DNA of 64,000 nucleotides. It comes from Streptomyces sp. HNM0574. GTDB lineage: Bacteria; Actinomycetota; Actinomycetes; Streptomycetales; Streptomycetaceae. The DNA lies in contig NZ_JAASAH010000001.1 of the NCBI RefSeq assembly GCF_012726235.1, forward strand, positions 124,001-188,000, given 5' to 3'. The position numbers and the translations under genes are program-made. Under the pieces are notes generated by a model that saw only the letters and a list, made by a program, of their open reading frames with translations, was not told where the DNA came from and made no database searches. Below, one piece after another: positions 41,099 through 49,587 of this stretch; the stretch's first letter is position 1; the number at the start of each line of letters is the position of its first letter.

Positions 41099-41899
41099 TC
41101 AGCCCGCGTCCGGACGGCGCGCATTCCACACGACGGCGTCGAACCGCACCCGCGGTTCGACGCCGCTGTGCGGCAGCCGCGTCACGGTCAGCCGTGCGAC
41201 GCGGCCCTCGCCCGTGCGCACGCACACGTCCCGGCCCTCCGCGAGGTCGAGGCGCCGGACGGCACCGTCGGCCAGTGCCTGCGCGCAGTCGCGGTGGCCC
41301 GGGGTGCGGCTCCCCTTCCAGGGGGCGACCTCCGTGCCGTAGTGCGTGGCGAGGGTGAAGCGGTCGTAGAGCGACGAGATGTGGACGTCGTCCCGGTCCG
41401 GGCTGCCGGTGGCCACGGGTGCCCGGGCGTCGAGGTCCTTGTCGCCCGGGCCGTCGAGGCCCGCCAGCACCAGCTCGCCGCGCCAGCGTTCGCCGCCCTC
41501 GGCCGAGTGCTCCGGGGCGGACGTCTCCTCCGGCCGCTGGGCCGTCGGGCCGCCGGAGGGTGCGGAGGCGTCGCCCTGCGACAGGGTGGCCAGGGCCGCG
41601 ATGAGGGCCGCGACGACCGTGGCCAGGGCGCTGATCCACGCGGCGCGGTGGTGCGCGAACCGGTGGTTCCCTTCGGGCTCCTCCGGCTCGGGCAACTCCG
41701 GTGCGCCCGCGGCGCCTTCGGCATTCCCGCCGGCCGCCGGGGGACCACCGGCCAGGTAGTAGTGGTGGCTGATGAACTGGTCCCGGCCCGCCTGGTGCAC
41801 CTGGCCCCGGCCGTCGGCCCTGCCGGTCCACTCCTCGTGCCGCGCACCCGGTCCCGGATCCCTGCCCCGGCCCCCGGCGCCCGGTTCCTCGTCCCGCAC
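41099..41899 (-). CDS. Single-pass membrane protein of unknown function, 266 aa
   Basis: The cytoplasmic N-terminus (about 90 residues) is rich in Gly, Glu and Pro and contains QVHQAGRDQFISHHYYLAG, a segment seen in a number of Streptomyces proteins. One transmembrane helix (WISALATVVAALIAALATL, about 112-131) follows, then a linker and an extracytoplasmic domain with DDVHISSLYDRFTLATHYGT and two cysteines (HRDCAQ and DVCVRTG) that may form a disulfide. No domain is recognised. GTG start with GGAGCGGGGG upstream. Its promoter must lie in the gap shared with the divergent enoyl-CoA hydratase gene. Confidence 0.7.
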   Translation of the reverse strand: MRDEEPGAGGRGRDPGPGARHEEWTGRADGRGQVHQAGRDQFISHHYYLAGGPPAAGGNAEGAAGAPELPEPEEPEGNHRFAHHRAAWISALATVVAALIAALATLSQGDASAPSGGPTAQRPEETSAPEHSAEGGERWRGELVLAGLDGPGDKDLDARAPVATGSPDRDDVHISSLYDRFTLATHYGTEVAPWKGSRTPGHRDCAQALADGAVRRLDLAEGRDVCVRTGEGRVARLTVTRLPHSGVEPRVRFDAVVWNARRPDAG

Positions 41900-42115
41900 C
41901 GCATCCCCCGCTCCCGGTCCGCACGTCCCACGACGGCGAGCGGACCTTCGCCAACGCGCCGGTGCCCCGACCGGCCGGAACCACAGGCTACGTGGCCGCG
42001 CCACCGCACGTCCGTCGCTCTATCGCGTACCCGTGACGGCAGTCACAAAGCAGTGATACGTTCGCGGGGCGTCACGACAGCAAGCCCGCACAGCCGAGCC
42101 GAGTGAGGGGCGCGC

Positions 42116-42970
42116 ATGACAGCGTTCAAGGGGGCCGAGGAGTCCGGGGGGTTCACCGGGTCGGCCCGTCGTACGGACAGGTGGGAACACCTCGGGGTCA
42201 CGCGCGAGGACGGGGTCGTCACCGTCACCCTCGCCCGCCCCGAGAAGCTCAACGCCCTGACCTTCGAGGCGTACGCCGACCTCCGCGACCTGCTCGCCGA
42301 GCTCTCCAGGGAGCGGACGGCGCGCGCCCTGGTCCTCGCGGGCGAGGGGCGCGGATTCTGCTCCGGCGGTGACGTCGAGGAGATCATCGGCGCCACCCTG
42401 GAGCTGGACACCTCCCGGATCCTCGACTTCAACCGCATGACCGGCCAGGTCGTCCGGGCGATCCGCGAGGCGCCGTTCCCCGTGGTCGCCGCCGTGCACG
42501 GGGCCGCCGCGGGCGCGGGCGCCGTGCTCGCCCTCGCCGCCGACTTCCGGGTCGCCGACCCCACCGCCCGCTTCTCCTTCCTGTTCACCCGGGTCGGGCT
42601 CTCCGGCGGCGACATGGGCGCGGCCTACCTGCTGCCCCGCGTCGTCGGCCTCGGGCACGCCACCCGCATCCTGATGCTCGGCGAACCCGTCCGCTCGGCC
42701 GAAGCGGAACGCATCGGCCTGATCAGCCAGTTGACGGAGGACGGCGGCGCGCACCAGGCGGCCGCGGACCTCGCCCGCCGCCTCGCCCAGGGCCCCGCGC
42801 TGGCGTACGCGCAGACCAAGGCCCTGCTCACCGCCGAACTCGACCTGCCGCTCTCGGCCGCCGTCGAGATGGACGCGGCCACCCAGGCGCTGCTCATGCA
42901 CAGCGCGGACTACGCCGAGTTCCACGCCGCGTTCACCACCAAGCGGAACCCGGACTGGCGCGGCAGGTGA
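42116..42970 (+). CDS. Enoyl-CoA hydratase/isomerase family protein
   Basis: 284 residues of the crotonase fold. VVTVTLARPEKLNALTFEAY, the oxyanion-hole segment VLAGEGRGFCSGGDVEEII and the second one VVAAVHGAAAGAGAVLALAA are intact; EAERIGLISQL follows. An N-terminal extension of about 25 residues (to TDRWEHLGV) is present. It probably acts after ring cleavage or reduction in the CoA-dependent aromatic pathway encoded by the following gene, which starts 106 nt downstream past a hairpin. ATG start with GTGAGGGG upstream. Confidence 0.88.
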   Translation: MTAFKGAEESGGFTGSARRTDRWEHLGVTREDGVVTVTLARPEKLNALTFEAYADLRDLLAELSRERTARALVLAGEGRGFCSGGDVEEIIGATLELDTSRILDFNRMTGQVVRAIREAPFPVVAAVHGAAAGAGAVLALAADFRVADPTARFSFLFTRVGLSGGDMGAAYLLPRVVGLGHATRILMLGEPVRSAEAERIGLISQLTEDGGAHQAAADLARRLAQGPALAYAQTKALLTAELDLPLSAAVEMDAATQALLMHSADYAEFHAAFTTKRNPDWRGR

Positions 42971-42973
42971 ACC

Positions 42974-43001
42974 CCCGCCCGGGGCCCATTCCCCGGGCGG
43001 G
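42974..43001. terminator. Hairpin between the hydratase and the monooxygenase-reductase genes
   Basis: Perfect 11-bp stem CCCGCCCGGGG/CCCCGGGCGGG, 6-nt loop, 3 nt after the hydratase stop. It may set differential expression within the cluster. Confidence 0.65.
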
Positions 43002-43076
43002 AGCACGTACGTCCCCACCGCACGGCACGTCCGCGGGGCCCGCGGGGCCCAGGGTCCAGCCGAGGAGGCGCAGTCC

Positions 43077-45410
43077 GTGATGCGAGAGACAGACAGCAGC
43101 GAACCGGCGGGCGGCCTGCGCGTCGCCGTCATCGGCGGCGGACCCGGCGGGCTGTACGCCGCGGCCCTGCTCAAGCGGCTCGACCCGGCCCGCCGGGTCA
43201 CCGTCCACGAACGGAACGCGCCCGAGGAGACCTTCGGCTTCGGCGTCGTCCTCTCCGACGAGACGCTCGGCGGCATCGAGAGCGCCGACCCCGAGGTCTA
43301 CGCCGCGCTCCGCAAGGAGTTCGTGCGCTGGGACGACATCGACGTGGTGCACCGCGGCCGCACCCTGACCTCCGGCGGGCACGGCTTCGCCGCGCTCAGC
43401 CGCCGCAAGCTCCTCGCCGTCCTGCACGAGCGCTGCCGCGACCTCGGCGTCGACCTGCGGTTCCGTAGCGAGGCGCCGCCGGCCGCCGAACTCGCCCGCA
43501 CCCACGACCTGGTGATCGCCGCCGACGGTGTGCACAGCCGCACCCGCGAGGCGCACGCCGAGGCCTTCGGCCCCCACGTCACCACGCACCGCTGCCGCTA
43601 CATCTGGCTCTCCGCCGACGTCGCCTTCGACGCCTTCCGCTTCGAGATCGCCGAAACCCCGTACGGCGTCGCCCAGTTGCACGCCTACCCCTACGAGCAT
43701 CCCGAACGGGGCGGCCCCGGGCGAGGGGCGAGCACCGCGATCGTCGAGATGCGCGAGGAGGTGTGGCGCGCGGCCGGGCTGGACGGCATGGCGGTGGAGG
43801 ACGCCGTCGAGCGCTGCGCCGGCTGGTTCCCCGGCACCCTCGCCGCCACCGGCGCGCACCTGCGCGCCGCCGACTCCCGCTGGACCACCTTCCGCACCGT
43901 CACGTGCGACCGCTGGTCGCACGGCAACACCGTGCTCGTCGGGGACGCCGCGCACACCGCGCACTTCTCGATCGGCTCCGGCACCAAACTCGCCGTCGAG
44001 GACTCCCTCGCCCTCGCCGCCTGCCTGTCCGAACAGCCCGGCCTGCCCGCCGCGTTGGCCGCCTACGAGGACGAGCGGAAGCCCGTCGTCCGCTCCACCC
44101 AGCGGGCGGCCCGCGCGAGCCTCGAATGGTTCGAGGACCTGGCGACGTACGTGCACCAGCCCCCGCGGCGGTTCGCCTTCAACCTGCTCACCCGCAGCCG
44201 CCGGGTCACCCACGGCAACCTGCGGCTGCGCGACCCGGAGTTCGTCGCCGGCGTCGAACGCGAGGCGGGCGCGGACGAGGGCACGCCGCCGATGTTCACC
44301 CCGTACCGGCTCGGCGGGCTGCGGCTGCGCAACCGCGTCGTCGTCTCCGCGATGGACATGTACTCCGCGCGGGACGGCGTCCCCGGCGACTTCCACCTCG
44401 TCCACCTCGGCGCCCGCGCCCTGGGCGGCGCCGCGCTGACCATGACCGAGATGGTGTGCGTCTCGCCCGAGGGGCGCATCACCCCGGGCTGCGCCGGGCT
44501 GTGGACGGCGGAGCAGGAGGCCGGGTGGCGCCGCGTCACCGAGTTCGTCCACACGGCCTCGCCCGGCGCGGCCGTCGGCGTGCAGCTCGGGCACTCGGGG
44601 CGCAAGGGCTCCACGCGGCGCATGTGGGAGGGCATCGACCAGCCGCTGCCCGAGGGCAACTGGCCACTCGTCGCGCCCTCGCCGCTGCCCTACCGCGCGG
44701 GCGTCAACCAGGTGCCCGCGGCGCTGGACGCGGCCGGACTCGCCGCCGTGCGCGAGGACTTCGTCCGCGCCGCGCGCCGCGCCGCGGACGCCGGCTTCGA
44801 CCTCCTCGAACTGCACTGCGCCCACGGCTACCTGCTCTCCAGCTTCCTCTCCCCGCTGACCAACCACCGCACCGACGCCTACGGCGGCAGCCCCGAGGCC
44901 CGGCTGCGCTACCCGCTGGAAGTCTTCGACGCCGTCCGCGAGGTCTGGCCCGACGGCCGGCCGATGACGGTCCGCATCTCGGCCACCGACTGGGCCGAGG
45001 GCGGCCTCACCGGGGAGGAATCGCTCGGCATCGCCGCCGCCTTCGCCCGCCACGGGGCCGACGCGATCGACGTCTCCACCGGCCAGGTCGTCCCCGAGGA
45101 ACAGCCCGACTTCGGCCGCTCGTACCAGACGCCCTACGCCGACCGCATCCGCAACACCCTCGGCGTCCCCGTCGTCGCCGTCGGCGCCATCTCCTCCTGG
45201 GACGACGTCAATTCGCTGATCCTCGCCGGCCGCGCCGACCTCTGCGCCCTCGCCCGCCCCCACCTCTACGACCCCCACTGGACCCTCCACGCCGCCGCCG
45301 ACCAGAACTACACCGGCCCCGCGGCCCCCTGGCCCGCCCCCTACCGCGCCGGCAGCCGCCGCCCACCCACGGGCCGCACGGACGGGCCGCGGCCGCGGTT
45401 GTCGTTGTAG
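43077..45410 (+). CDS. Bifunctional anthraniloyl-/salicylyl-CoA monooxygenase-reductase
   Basis: 777 residues made of two enzymes. The N-terminal half is an FAD-dependent hydroxylase: AVIGGGPGGLYAAALLKRL, HDLVIAADGVHSRTREAHAE and VLVGDAAHTAHFSIGSGTKL. From about residue 400 there is an old-yellow-enzyme-like reductase: YRLGGLRLRNRVVVSAMDMY, GVQLGHSGRKGSTRRMWEG and LHCAHGYLLSSFLSPLTNHR. This fusion is known from 2-aminobenzoyl-CoA monooxygenase/reductase (Azoarcus) and salicylyl-CoA 5-hydroxylase, which oxidise and may reduce the ring of an aromatic CoA thioester. Which substrate applies here is not decidable. The start is GTG 43077 or ATG 43080, behind GAGGAGG. Confidence 0.9.
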   Translation: MMRETDSSEPAGGLRVAVIGGGPGGLYAAALLKRLDPARRVTVHERNAPEETFGFGVVLSDETLGGIESADPEVYAALRKEFVRWDDIDVVHRGRTLTSGGHGFAALSRRKLLAVLHERCRDLGVDLRFRSEAPPAAELARTHDLVIAADGVHSRTREAHAEAFGPHVTTHRCRYIWLSADVAFDAFRFEIAETPYGVAQLHAYPYEHPERGGPGRGASTAIVEMREEVWRAAGLDGMAVEDAVERCAGWFPGTLAATGAHLRAADSRWTTFRTVTCDRWSHGNTVLVGDAAHTAHFSIGSGTKLAVEDSLALAACLSEQPGLPAALAAYEDERKPVVRSTQRAARASLEWFEDLATYVHQPPRRFAFNLLTRSRRVTHGNLRLRDPEFVAGVEREAGADEGTPPMFTPYRLGGLRLRNRVVVSAMDMYSARDGVPGDFHLVHLGARALGGAALTMTEMVCVSPEGRITPGCAGLWTAEQEAGWRRVTEFVHTASPGAAVGVQLGHSGRKGSTRRMWEGIDQPLPEGNWPLVAPSPLPYRAGVNQVPAALDAAGLAAVREDFVRAARRAADAGFDLLELHCAHGYLLSSFLSPLTNHRTDAYGGSPEARLRYPLEVFDAVREVWPDGRPMTVRISATDWAEGGLTGEESLGIAAAFARHGADAIDVSTGQVVPEEQPDFGRSYQTPYADRIRNTLGVPVVAVGAISSWDDVNSLILAGRADLCALARPHLYDPHWTLHAAADQNYTGPAAPWPAPYRAGSRRPPTGRTDGPRPRLSL

Positions 45411-45462
45411 GGGGGGCGGGAATGCCGGTATGGCGGTCACGGTGGCGAGTATGGTGGGGAGT

Positions 45463-45729
45463 ATGGCTACCAAGAAGGTGACGGTCACCATCCCCGAGGA
45501 ACTGCTCGAAGAGGTCAAGGCCGAGGCGGCGGACCAAGGCATTTCGGCCTATGTCACCGAGGCGATCCGGACCAAGCGTGACCAGGACCGTCTGACGGAG
45601 TTGGTGGACTGGCTGGAGGACGAGTACGGGCCGGTCACGGACGACCGACTGGCGGCCGCCCGTGCCGAGTTGGACGAAATCGACGCCGAACACGACCGGC
45701 GTCGAAAGGCAGGGGGGAAGGCCGCGTGA
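45463..45729 (+). CDS. VapB-like antitoxin
   Basis: 88 residues. KKVTVTIPEELLEEVKAEA at the start is the ribbon-helix-helix strand/helix of CopG/MetJ-type antitoxins, with SAYVTEAIRTKRDQDRLTE as the second helix. The C-terminus is charged (HDRRRKAGGK), typical of the toxin-binding tail. I chose the ATG at 45463, which directly precedes ATKKVTVTI and has GGGGAG 3 nt upstream; earlier in-frame starts would add a meaningless extension. Its stop overlaps the toxin start by four bases. It should neutralise the PIN protein and repress its own operon. Confidence 0.85.
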   Translation: MATKKVTVTIPEELLEEVKAEAADQGISAYVTEAIRTKRDQDRLTELVDWLEDEYGPVTDDRLAAARAELDEIDAEHDRRRKAGGKAA

Positions 45730-46151
45730 CCCCGAAGCGCCATCCGGAGCAGACGCGACGACGACGCGTCTACGTGCTGGACTGCGAGGCTCTGTCACTG
45801 GCGGTTCAGGGGCGTCCCGAGTGGGTGGACCGGCTGAAGCTGGCTGCGATGGGAGAGGCCGAGATCGTCACCTCTCCCATGACCCTCGTCGAAGCCTTCG
45901 ACGGGCGGATCACCCAGCGGCGCTGGGACTGGGTGCTGTCGCGGATCCGGGTGGCGACGGTCGGCACGGAGGAAGCGAGGGAAGCACGGAGGCTGCTGGC
46001 CTCGGCCGGGCTGCACGGCCACAAGTACGCGATCGACGCGGTGCTGGCCGTGGTCGCGTTGCGGCAGCGGGGGCAGGTCACGGTCTTCTCGTCGGACGTG
46101 GACGACCTGGAGAAGCTGCTGCCGGAATCGGTGGTCGTGCGGAAGGTGTGA
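45726..46151 (+). CDS. VapC-like PIN-domain toxin
   Basis: 141-residue predicted ribonuclease. Acidic residues of a PIN domain are in place: Asp in YVLDCEALSLAVQG, Glu in MTLVEAFDGRIT, Asp in KYAIDAVLAVVALRQ and Asp near VFSSDVDDLEKLL. PIN toxins of this kind cleave RNA when released from the antitoxin. GTG start overlapping the antitoxin stop (GTGA) without its own spacing, the usual TA arrangement. The pair lies between the two halves of the aromatic-CoA cluster, followed by repeats, which suggests it was inserted here. Confidence 0.85.
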   Translation: MTPKRHPEQTRRRRVYVLDCEALSLAVQGRPEWVDRLKLAAMGEAEIVTSPMTLVEAFDGRITQRRWDWVLSRIRVATVGTEEAREARRLLASAGLHGHKYAIDAVLAVVALRQRGQVTVFSSDVDDLEKLLPESVVVRKV

Positions 46152-46181
46152 CCGGGGGCAGGCAAGGCCGCTCAGCGCGGT

Positions 46182-46322
46182 CCGGGGAACTGCGCGACCA
46201 GTGGGCCCGCGCCCGCACTTGCCGGTGTACGGGAGGGGGCACCCCGAGATGCGGCGCACCCCGTGCCGTGGCCGGCACGCGCACGGGGCGCAAAGGGGCG
46301 CGGGGAACTGCGCGACCAGCCA
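46182..46322 (+). repeat. Two copies of the Streptomyces GGGGAACTGCGCGACCAG repeat
   Basis: GGGGAACTGCGCGACCAG occurs at 46184-46201 and again at 46304-46321, the second copy being the fuller unit (AAAGGGGCGCGGGGAACTGC ...). A related copy is at 14428-14454. No gene is seen from 46152 to 46367; the gap is made of this repeat family and short G/C-rich dyads. Confidence 0.65.
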
Positions 46323-46367
46323 CGGCGAGAGGCGCGCCCGGCGAGGGGCGGCACCGCGCCCCTGGGG

Positions 46368-46640
46368 TCACCGCGGCCCGGGCTCGTCCCACCACCGGTC
46401 GTCCGGGCCGCGGCGGTTGCCGATGATGGCGGCGACCGGGGGGATGACCATGGCGACGACGCACATGCCGATCGCGACGGGGACCGACCAGAGCCGGACC
46501 AGTGCCCAGGCGCCGATGAACAGGGCCAGGCAGACGGTCATCAGGACGGCGTAGCGCTTGCGGCGGCGCAGGTAGGCACGGCGGGCGGGGTCCTCGCCGC
46601 CCGCCCCGTCGGGCCCTGCCGCCGGATCACGGGTGCGCAT
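46368..46640 (-). CDS. DUF3099 small membrane protein
   Basis: 90 residues: a charged N-terminus (RRAYLRRRKRYAVLM) followed by two adjacent transmembrane helices (VLMTVCLALFIGAWALV and VPVAIGMCVVAMVIPPVAAI) and a short acidic, Trp-containing tail (DDRWWDEPGPR). The pattern fits DUF3099, a widespread actinobacterial family without known function. ATG start at 46640, preceded on this strand by CTGGAGAC. It is convergent with the TA operon and separated from the PaaX gene by 43 nt. It probably does not belong to the aromatic pathway. Confidence 0.85.
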   Translation of the reverse strand: MRTRDPAAGPDGAGGEDPARRAYLRRRKRYAVLMTVCLALFIGAWALVRLWSVPVAIGMCVVAMVIPPVAAIIGNRRGPDDRWWDEPGPR

Positions 46641-46683
46641 GTCTCCAGCGTACGGCCGGGCGGCGGGCCGGGTCAGCCCCGCG

Positions 46684-47574
46684 TCAGCTCTCCCGGCGGA
46701 GGGCGGACACGTACTCCAGGCCCTCCGCGCGCAGCCGGTCGTGCAGCCCGGCGAAGACCCGGGCGGCGCGCTCGCCGGGCCAGTCGGCGGGCAGCAGCTC
46801 GCGGGGCAGGCCCGGGTCGGCGTACGGGAGGCGGCGCCAGTCGTCGAGCGCGGCCAGGTAGTCCCGGTAGGCGGCCTCGGGGCGCGGGCGGCGGCGCCGG
46901 GACCAGGTGCGGAGCACCGGCTCGTGCGCGTCGAGGAAGGCGCGGTGCAGGGCGGCGAGCGCGTCCAGGTCCCACCAGCGGGCGACGGCCTCGGCGGTCG
47001 GGGTGAAGCCCTGGTGCGTGCCCAGGAACAGGTCGACGTACGGCGCGAGCCGGAGCCGCTCCAGGGTGTGCCGGGTCTCCTCCTCCAGGTGGGACGGGGC
47101 GATCCAGATGCCGGGGGCCGCGTTGCCGAAGCCGAGCCGGGCGAGGCGGGAGCGCAGCACGTGGCGGCGTTCGCGCTCGCTCTCGGGGACGGAGAAGACG
47201 GCCAGCAGCCAGCGCCCGTCCGGTTCGGGGCGCTGGTAGATGCGCCGGTCGCCGTCGTCGAGCAGCTGCCGCGCGGCGGGGGAGGGGGCGTACCCGGCCG
47301 CCTTGCTGCCGGGCCGGTCGGCGGTGAGCAGCTCGCGCCGCTTGAGCCGGGAGACGGCCGACCGCACCGAGGGCGGGTCGACGCCGAGCGCGCCCATCAG
47401 CCGGATCAGGGTCGCGACGGGCACCGTGCCGCCGCCGGGGAACTCGCGGCCGTAGGCGCCGTACAGGGTCAGGATCAGCGGCCCGGGGGCCCGCGCGGAG
47501 GCGGCAACTGCGGGCGTGCCGCCGGGAGTCGGCGACTGCGGTGGCGGGCCGTCGGGCCGGTCGGGCTGAGTCAC
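46684..47574 (-). CDS. PaaX-family transcriptional regulator
   Basis: 296 residues. An N-terminal Pro/Ala-rich extension of about 25 residues is followed by the PaaX winged-helix domain (LILTLYGAYGREFPGGGTVP, VDPPSVRSAVSRLKRRELL) and then the PaaX-specific middle region with FSVPESERERRHVLRSRLA and GNAAPGIWIAP, and a C-terminal domain. PaaX proteins repress phenylacetate and related pathways and are released by an aryl-CoA ligand. Here the probable ligand is the CoA ester made by the ligase gene just upstream in the operon (4 nt gap). GTG start chosen; no clear ribosome site, suggesting coupling to the ligase. Confidence 0.9.
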   Translation of the reverse strand: MTQPDRPDGPPPQSPTPGGTPAVAASARAPGPLILTLYGAYGREFPGGGTVPVATLIRLMGALGVDPPSVRSAVSRLKRRELLTADRPGSKAAGYAPSPAARQLLDDGDRRIYQRPEPDGRWLLAVFSVPESERERRHVLRSRLARLGFGNAAPGIWIAPSHLEEETRHTLERLRLAPYVDLFLGTHQGFTPTAEAVARWWDLDALAALHRAFLDAHEPVLRTWSRRRRPRPEAAYRDYLAALDDWRRLPYADPGLPRELLPADWPGERAARVFAGLHDRLRAEGLEYVSALRRES

Positions 47575-47578
47575 GCGG

Positions 47579-49411
47579 TCACTCTAGGCCGGTGCCCCGC
47601 CGCCCAGGGCGGCCCCCCGGCCCCGTTCCGGTCCGGTCCGCCGCACCCGCTCCGGACGGGGTTCCGGTTCCGGCGTCCGGCCGGTCCTCCGTGCGGAGGC
47701 GGAAGCGCTGGAGCTTGCCGGTGGGGGTGCGCGGCAGGGCCTCGGCGAAGACGACGCGGCGCGGGCACTTGTACGGGGCCAGCTCGCCCTTGGTGAACTC
47801 CCGCAGCGCGGCGGCGGTTTCGCCGTCCCGCGCGGCACCCTCGCGCAGCACGACGTGCGCGACCGCCACCTGCCCCCGCTTCTCGTCCGGCATCCCGACC
47901 ACGGCGGCCTCCACCACGTCCGGGTGCCGCAGCAGCGCCTCCTCGACCTCGGGGCCCGCGATGTTGTACCCGGCCGAGACGATCATGTCGTCGGCGCGGG
48001 CGACGTACCGGAAGTAGCCGTCCGGTTCGCGGACGTAGGTGTCACCGGTGATGTTCCAGCCGTCCCGTACGTACTCGCGCTGGCGCTCGTCCGCGAGGTA
48101 GCGGCAGCCGACGGGGCCGCGCACCGCGAGCAGCCCCGGCTCCCCGTCGGGCACCTCGGCCACGGGGCCGGGCCCGTCCCGCACCACGCGTGCCTCGAAG
48201 CCGGGGACGGCTCGGCCGGTGGTGCCGGGGCGCTGGGTCTCCTCGGGCGCGGAGAGGAAGATGTGCAGCATCTCCGTCGCGCCGATGCCGTTGATCAGCC
48301 GCAGCCCGGTGCGCTCGTGCCAGGCGTGCCAGGTGGCGGCCGGCAGGTTCTCGCCGGCCGAGACGCAGCGGCGCAGCGAGCCGATCGCGTACGGCCGCTC
48401 CCGGCCCTGGCCCTCGGGTTTGTCGAGGGCGGCGAGCATGCCCCGGTAGGCGGTCGGCGCGGTGAACAGCACCGAGACGCGGTGCGCTTCGACGGCCTCC
48501 AGCATCTGGTGCGCGCCGCTCCACTGGTCCAGCAGCGCGGAGGCGCCGGCGCGCAGCGGGAAGAGGACGAGCCCGCCGAGGCCGAAGGTGAAGCCGAGCG
48601 GCGGGCTGCCCGCGAACACGTCCTCGGGCAGCGGGCGCAGCACCTGCGCGGAGAAGGTGTCGGCGACGGCGAGCACGTCGCGGTGGAAGTGGACGCACCC
48701 CTTCGGCCTGCCCGTCGTCCCCGAGGTGAAGGCGATCAGCGCGACGTCATCGGCGGCCGTCGGCACGGCCCGGAACGGCCGCCCGCGGTGCCGCCCGGCC
48801 AGCCGCAACAGCTCGGGGCCCGCCTCCGGTTCCGGTTCCGCTTCCGGCCCCGCGTCCCGTTCCGCTTCCGGGCGCGGGCCGTCCCCGCCCACCGTGAACG
48901 GGGTGATCCGCAGGCCGGGGAGGTCGCGCGCCGCCTCGGTCAGCCCGTCCAGCGAGCGGCTGTCGCACAGTGCGTGGCTCACCCGCGCGATCGCGCCGAT
49001 GGTGCGCAGCTCGTGCGCGCTCTGCGCGGCCAGCACCGTCACGGCCACCGCGCCGGCCTTCATCACCGCGAGCCAGCAGGCCGCCAGATACGGGCTGGTG
49101 GGCCCGCGCAGCAGCACCCGGTTGCCGGGGACGACGCCGAGGTCCTCGGTCAGCGCGTGCGCGATCCCGTCCACCCGTTCCCGCAGCCCGGCGTACGACC
49201 AGATCTCGCCGCTGCCGCCGCGCACCGCGGGCCGTGCCGGACCGTCGGGCCCGAAGCGGGCGACGGTGTGGTCGAGGAGCTCCGCACCGCAGTTGAGGCG
49301 CTCGGGGTAGTGCAGCCCGGGACGGTCGAAGACCAGGCGGGGCCACTGTTCGCGCGGCGGCAGATGGTCGCGGGCGAAGGTGTCGACGTGCGCGGACGGG
49401 ATCGTGTGCAT
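47579..49411 (-). CDS. Benzoate-CoA ligase-family enzyme (2-aminobenzoate/benzoate type)
   Basis: 610-residue acyl-adenylate-forming ligase. Motifs: P-loop FTSGTTGRPKGCVHFHRD, LINGIGATEMLHIFLSAP (the GIG-TEMLHIF form is typical of benzoate-CoA ligases), GDTYVREPDGYFRYVARADD and the C-terminal lysine in PTGKLQRFRL. It should activate an aromatic acid to its CoA ester for the monooxygenase-reductase encoded at 43 kb. A Glu/Pro-rich repetitive insert (about 190-215) and a Gly-rich C-terminal tail beyond the usual end are unusual. ATG start at 49411 leads the operon with paaX. The frame remains open upstream without a ribosome site. Confidence 0.88.
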   Translation of the reverse strand: MHTIPSAHVDTFARDHLPPREQWPRLVFDRPGLHYPERLNCGAELLDHTVARFGPDGPARPAVRGGSGEIWSYAGLRERVDGIAHALTEDLGVVPGNRVLLRGPTSPYLAACWLAVMKAGAVAVTVLAAQSAHELRTIGAIARVSHALCDSRSLDGLTEAARDLPGLRITPFTVGGDGPRPEAERDAGPEAEPEPEAGPELLRLAGRHRGRPFRAVPTAADDVALIAFTSGTTGRPKGCVHFHRDVLAVADTFSAQVLRPLPEDVFAGSPPLGFTFGLGGLVLFPLRAGASALLDQWSGAHQMLEAVEAHRVSVLFTAPTAYRGMLAALDKPEGQGRERPYAIGSLRRCVSAGENLPAATWHAWHERTGLRLINGIGATEMLHIFLSAPEETQRPGTTGRAVPGFEARVVRDGPGPVAEVPDGEPGLLAVRGPVGCRYLADERQREYVRDGWNITGDTYVREPDGYFRYVARADDMIVSAGYNIAGPEVEEALLRHPDVVEAAVVGMPDEKRGQVAVAHVVLREGAARDGETAAALREFTKGELAPYKCPRRVVFAEALPRTPTGKLQRFRLRTEDRPDAGTGTPSGAGAADRTGTGPGGRPGRRGTGLE

Positions 49412-49527
49412 GGCGGATGCGCCCCCTCGCGGGTCCCGGCTCGGCGGTCGCGGCAGGCCCGGCGGGTGAGGCCGGTGCTGCCGGTTCCGGGGAGCGGGAA
49501 GGTGATGGATCCTTGCGTGCCGATGTG

Positions 49528-49564
49528 CCGTTGAGCGTAACGTGATGGTGACGACAGTCAACGG
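49528..49564. promoter_or_regulatory. Inverted repeat in the ligase/acyl-CoA dehydrogenase divergent promoter
   Basis: CCGTTGA (49528-49534) and TCAACGG (49558-49564) form a perfect 7-bp dyad with a 23-nt spacer. The spacer itself has CGTAACG and GTGACG half-sites. It lies immediately upstream of the dehydrogenase ribosome site, in the only regulatory gap between the two divergent units. A PaaX-type repressor is the obvious candidate. Confidence 0.45.
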
Positions 49565-49587
49565 TCCGCGATACAGGAGGCGTTTCG

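Noticed and set aside
36805..41124. A reverse-strand open frame of more than 1400 codons across arcA, argF and the permease gene.
   Set aside because: It is the antisense shadow of three well-supported forward genes; its translation is low-complexity Gly/Asp/Arg/His with no domain, as expected from GC-rich codons read in the wrong frame.
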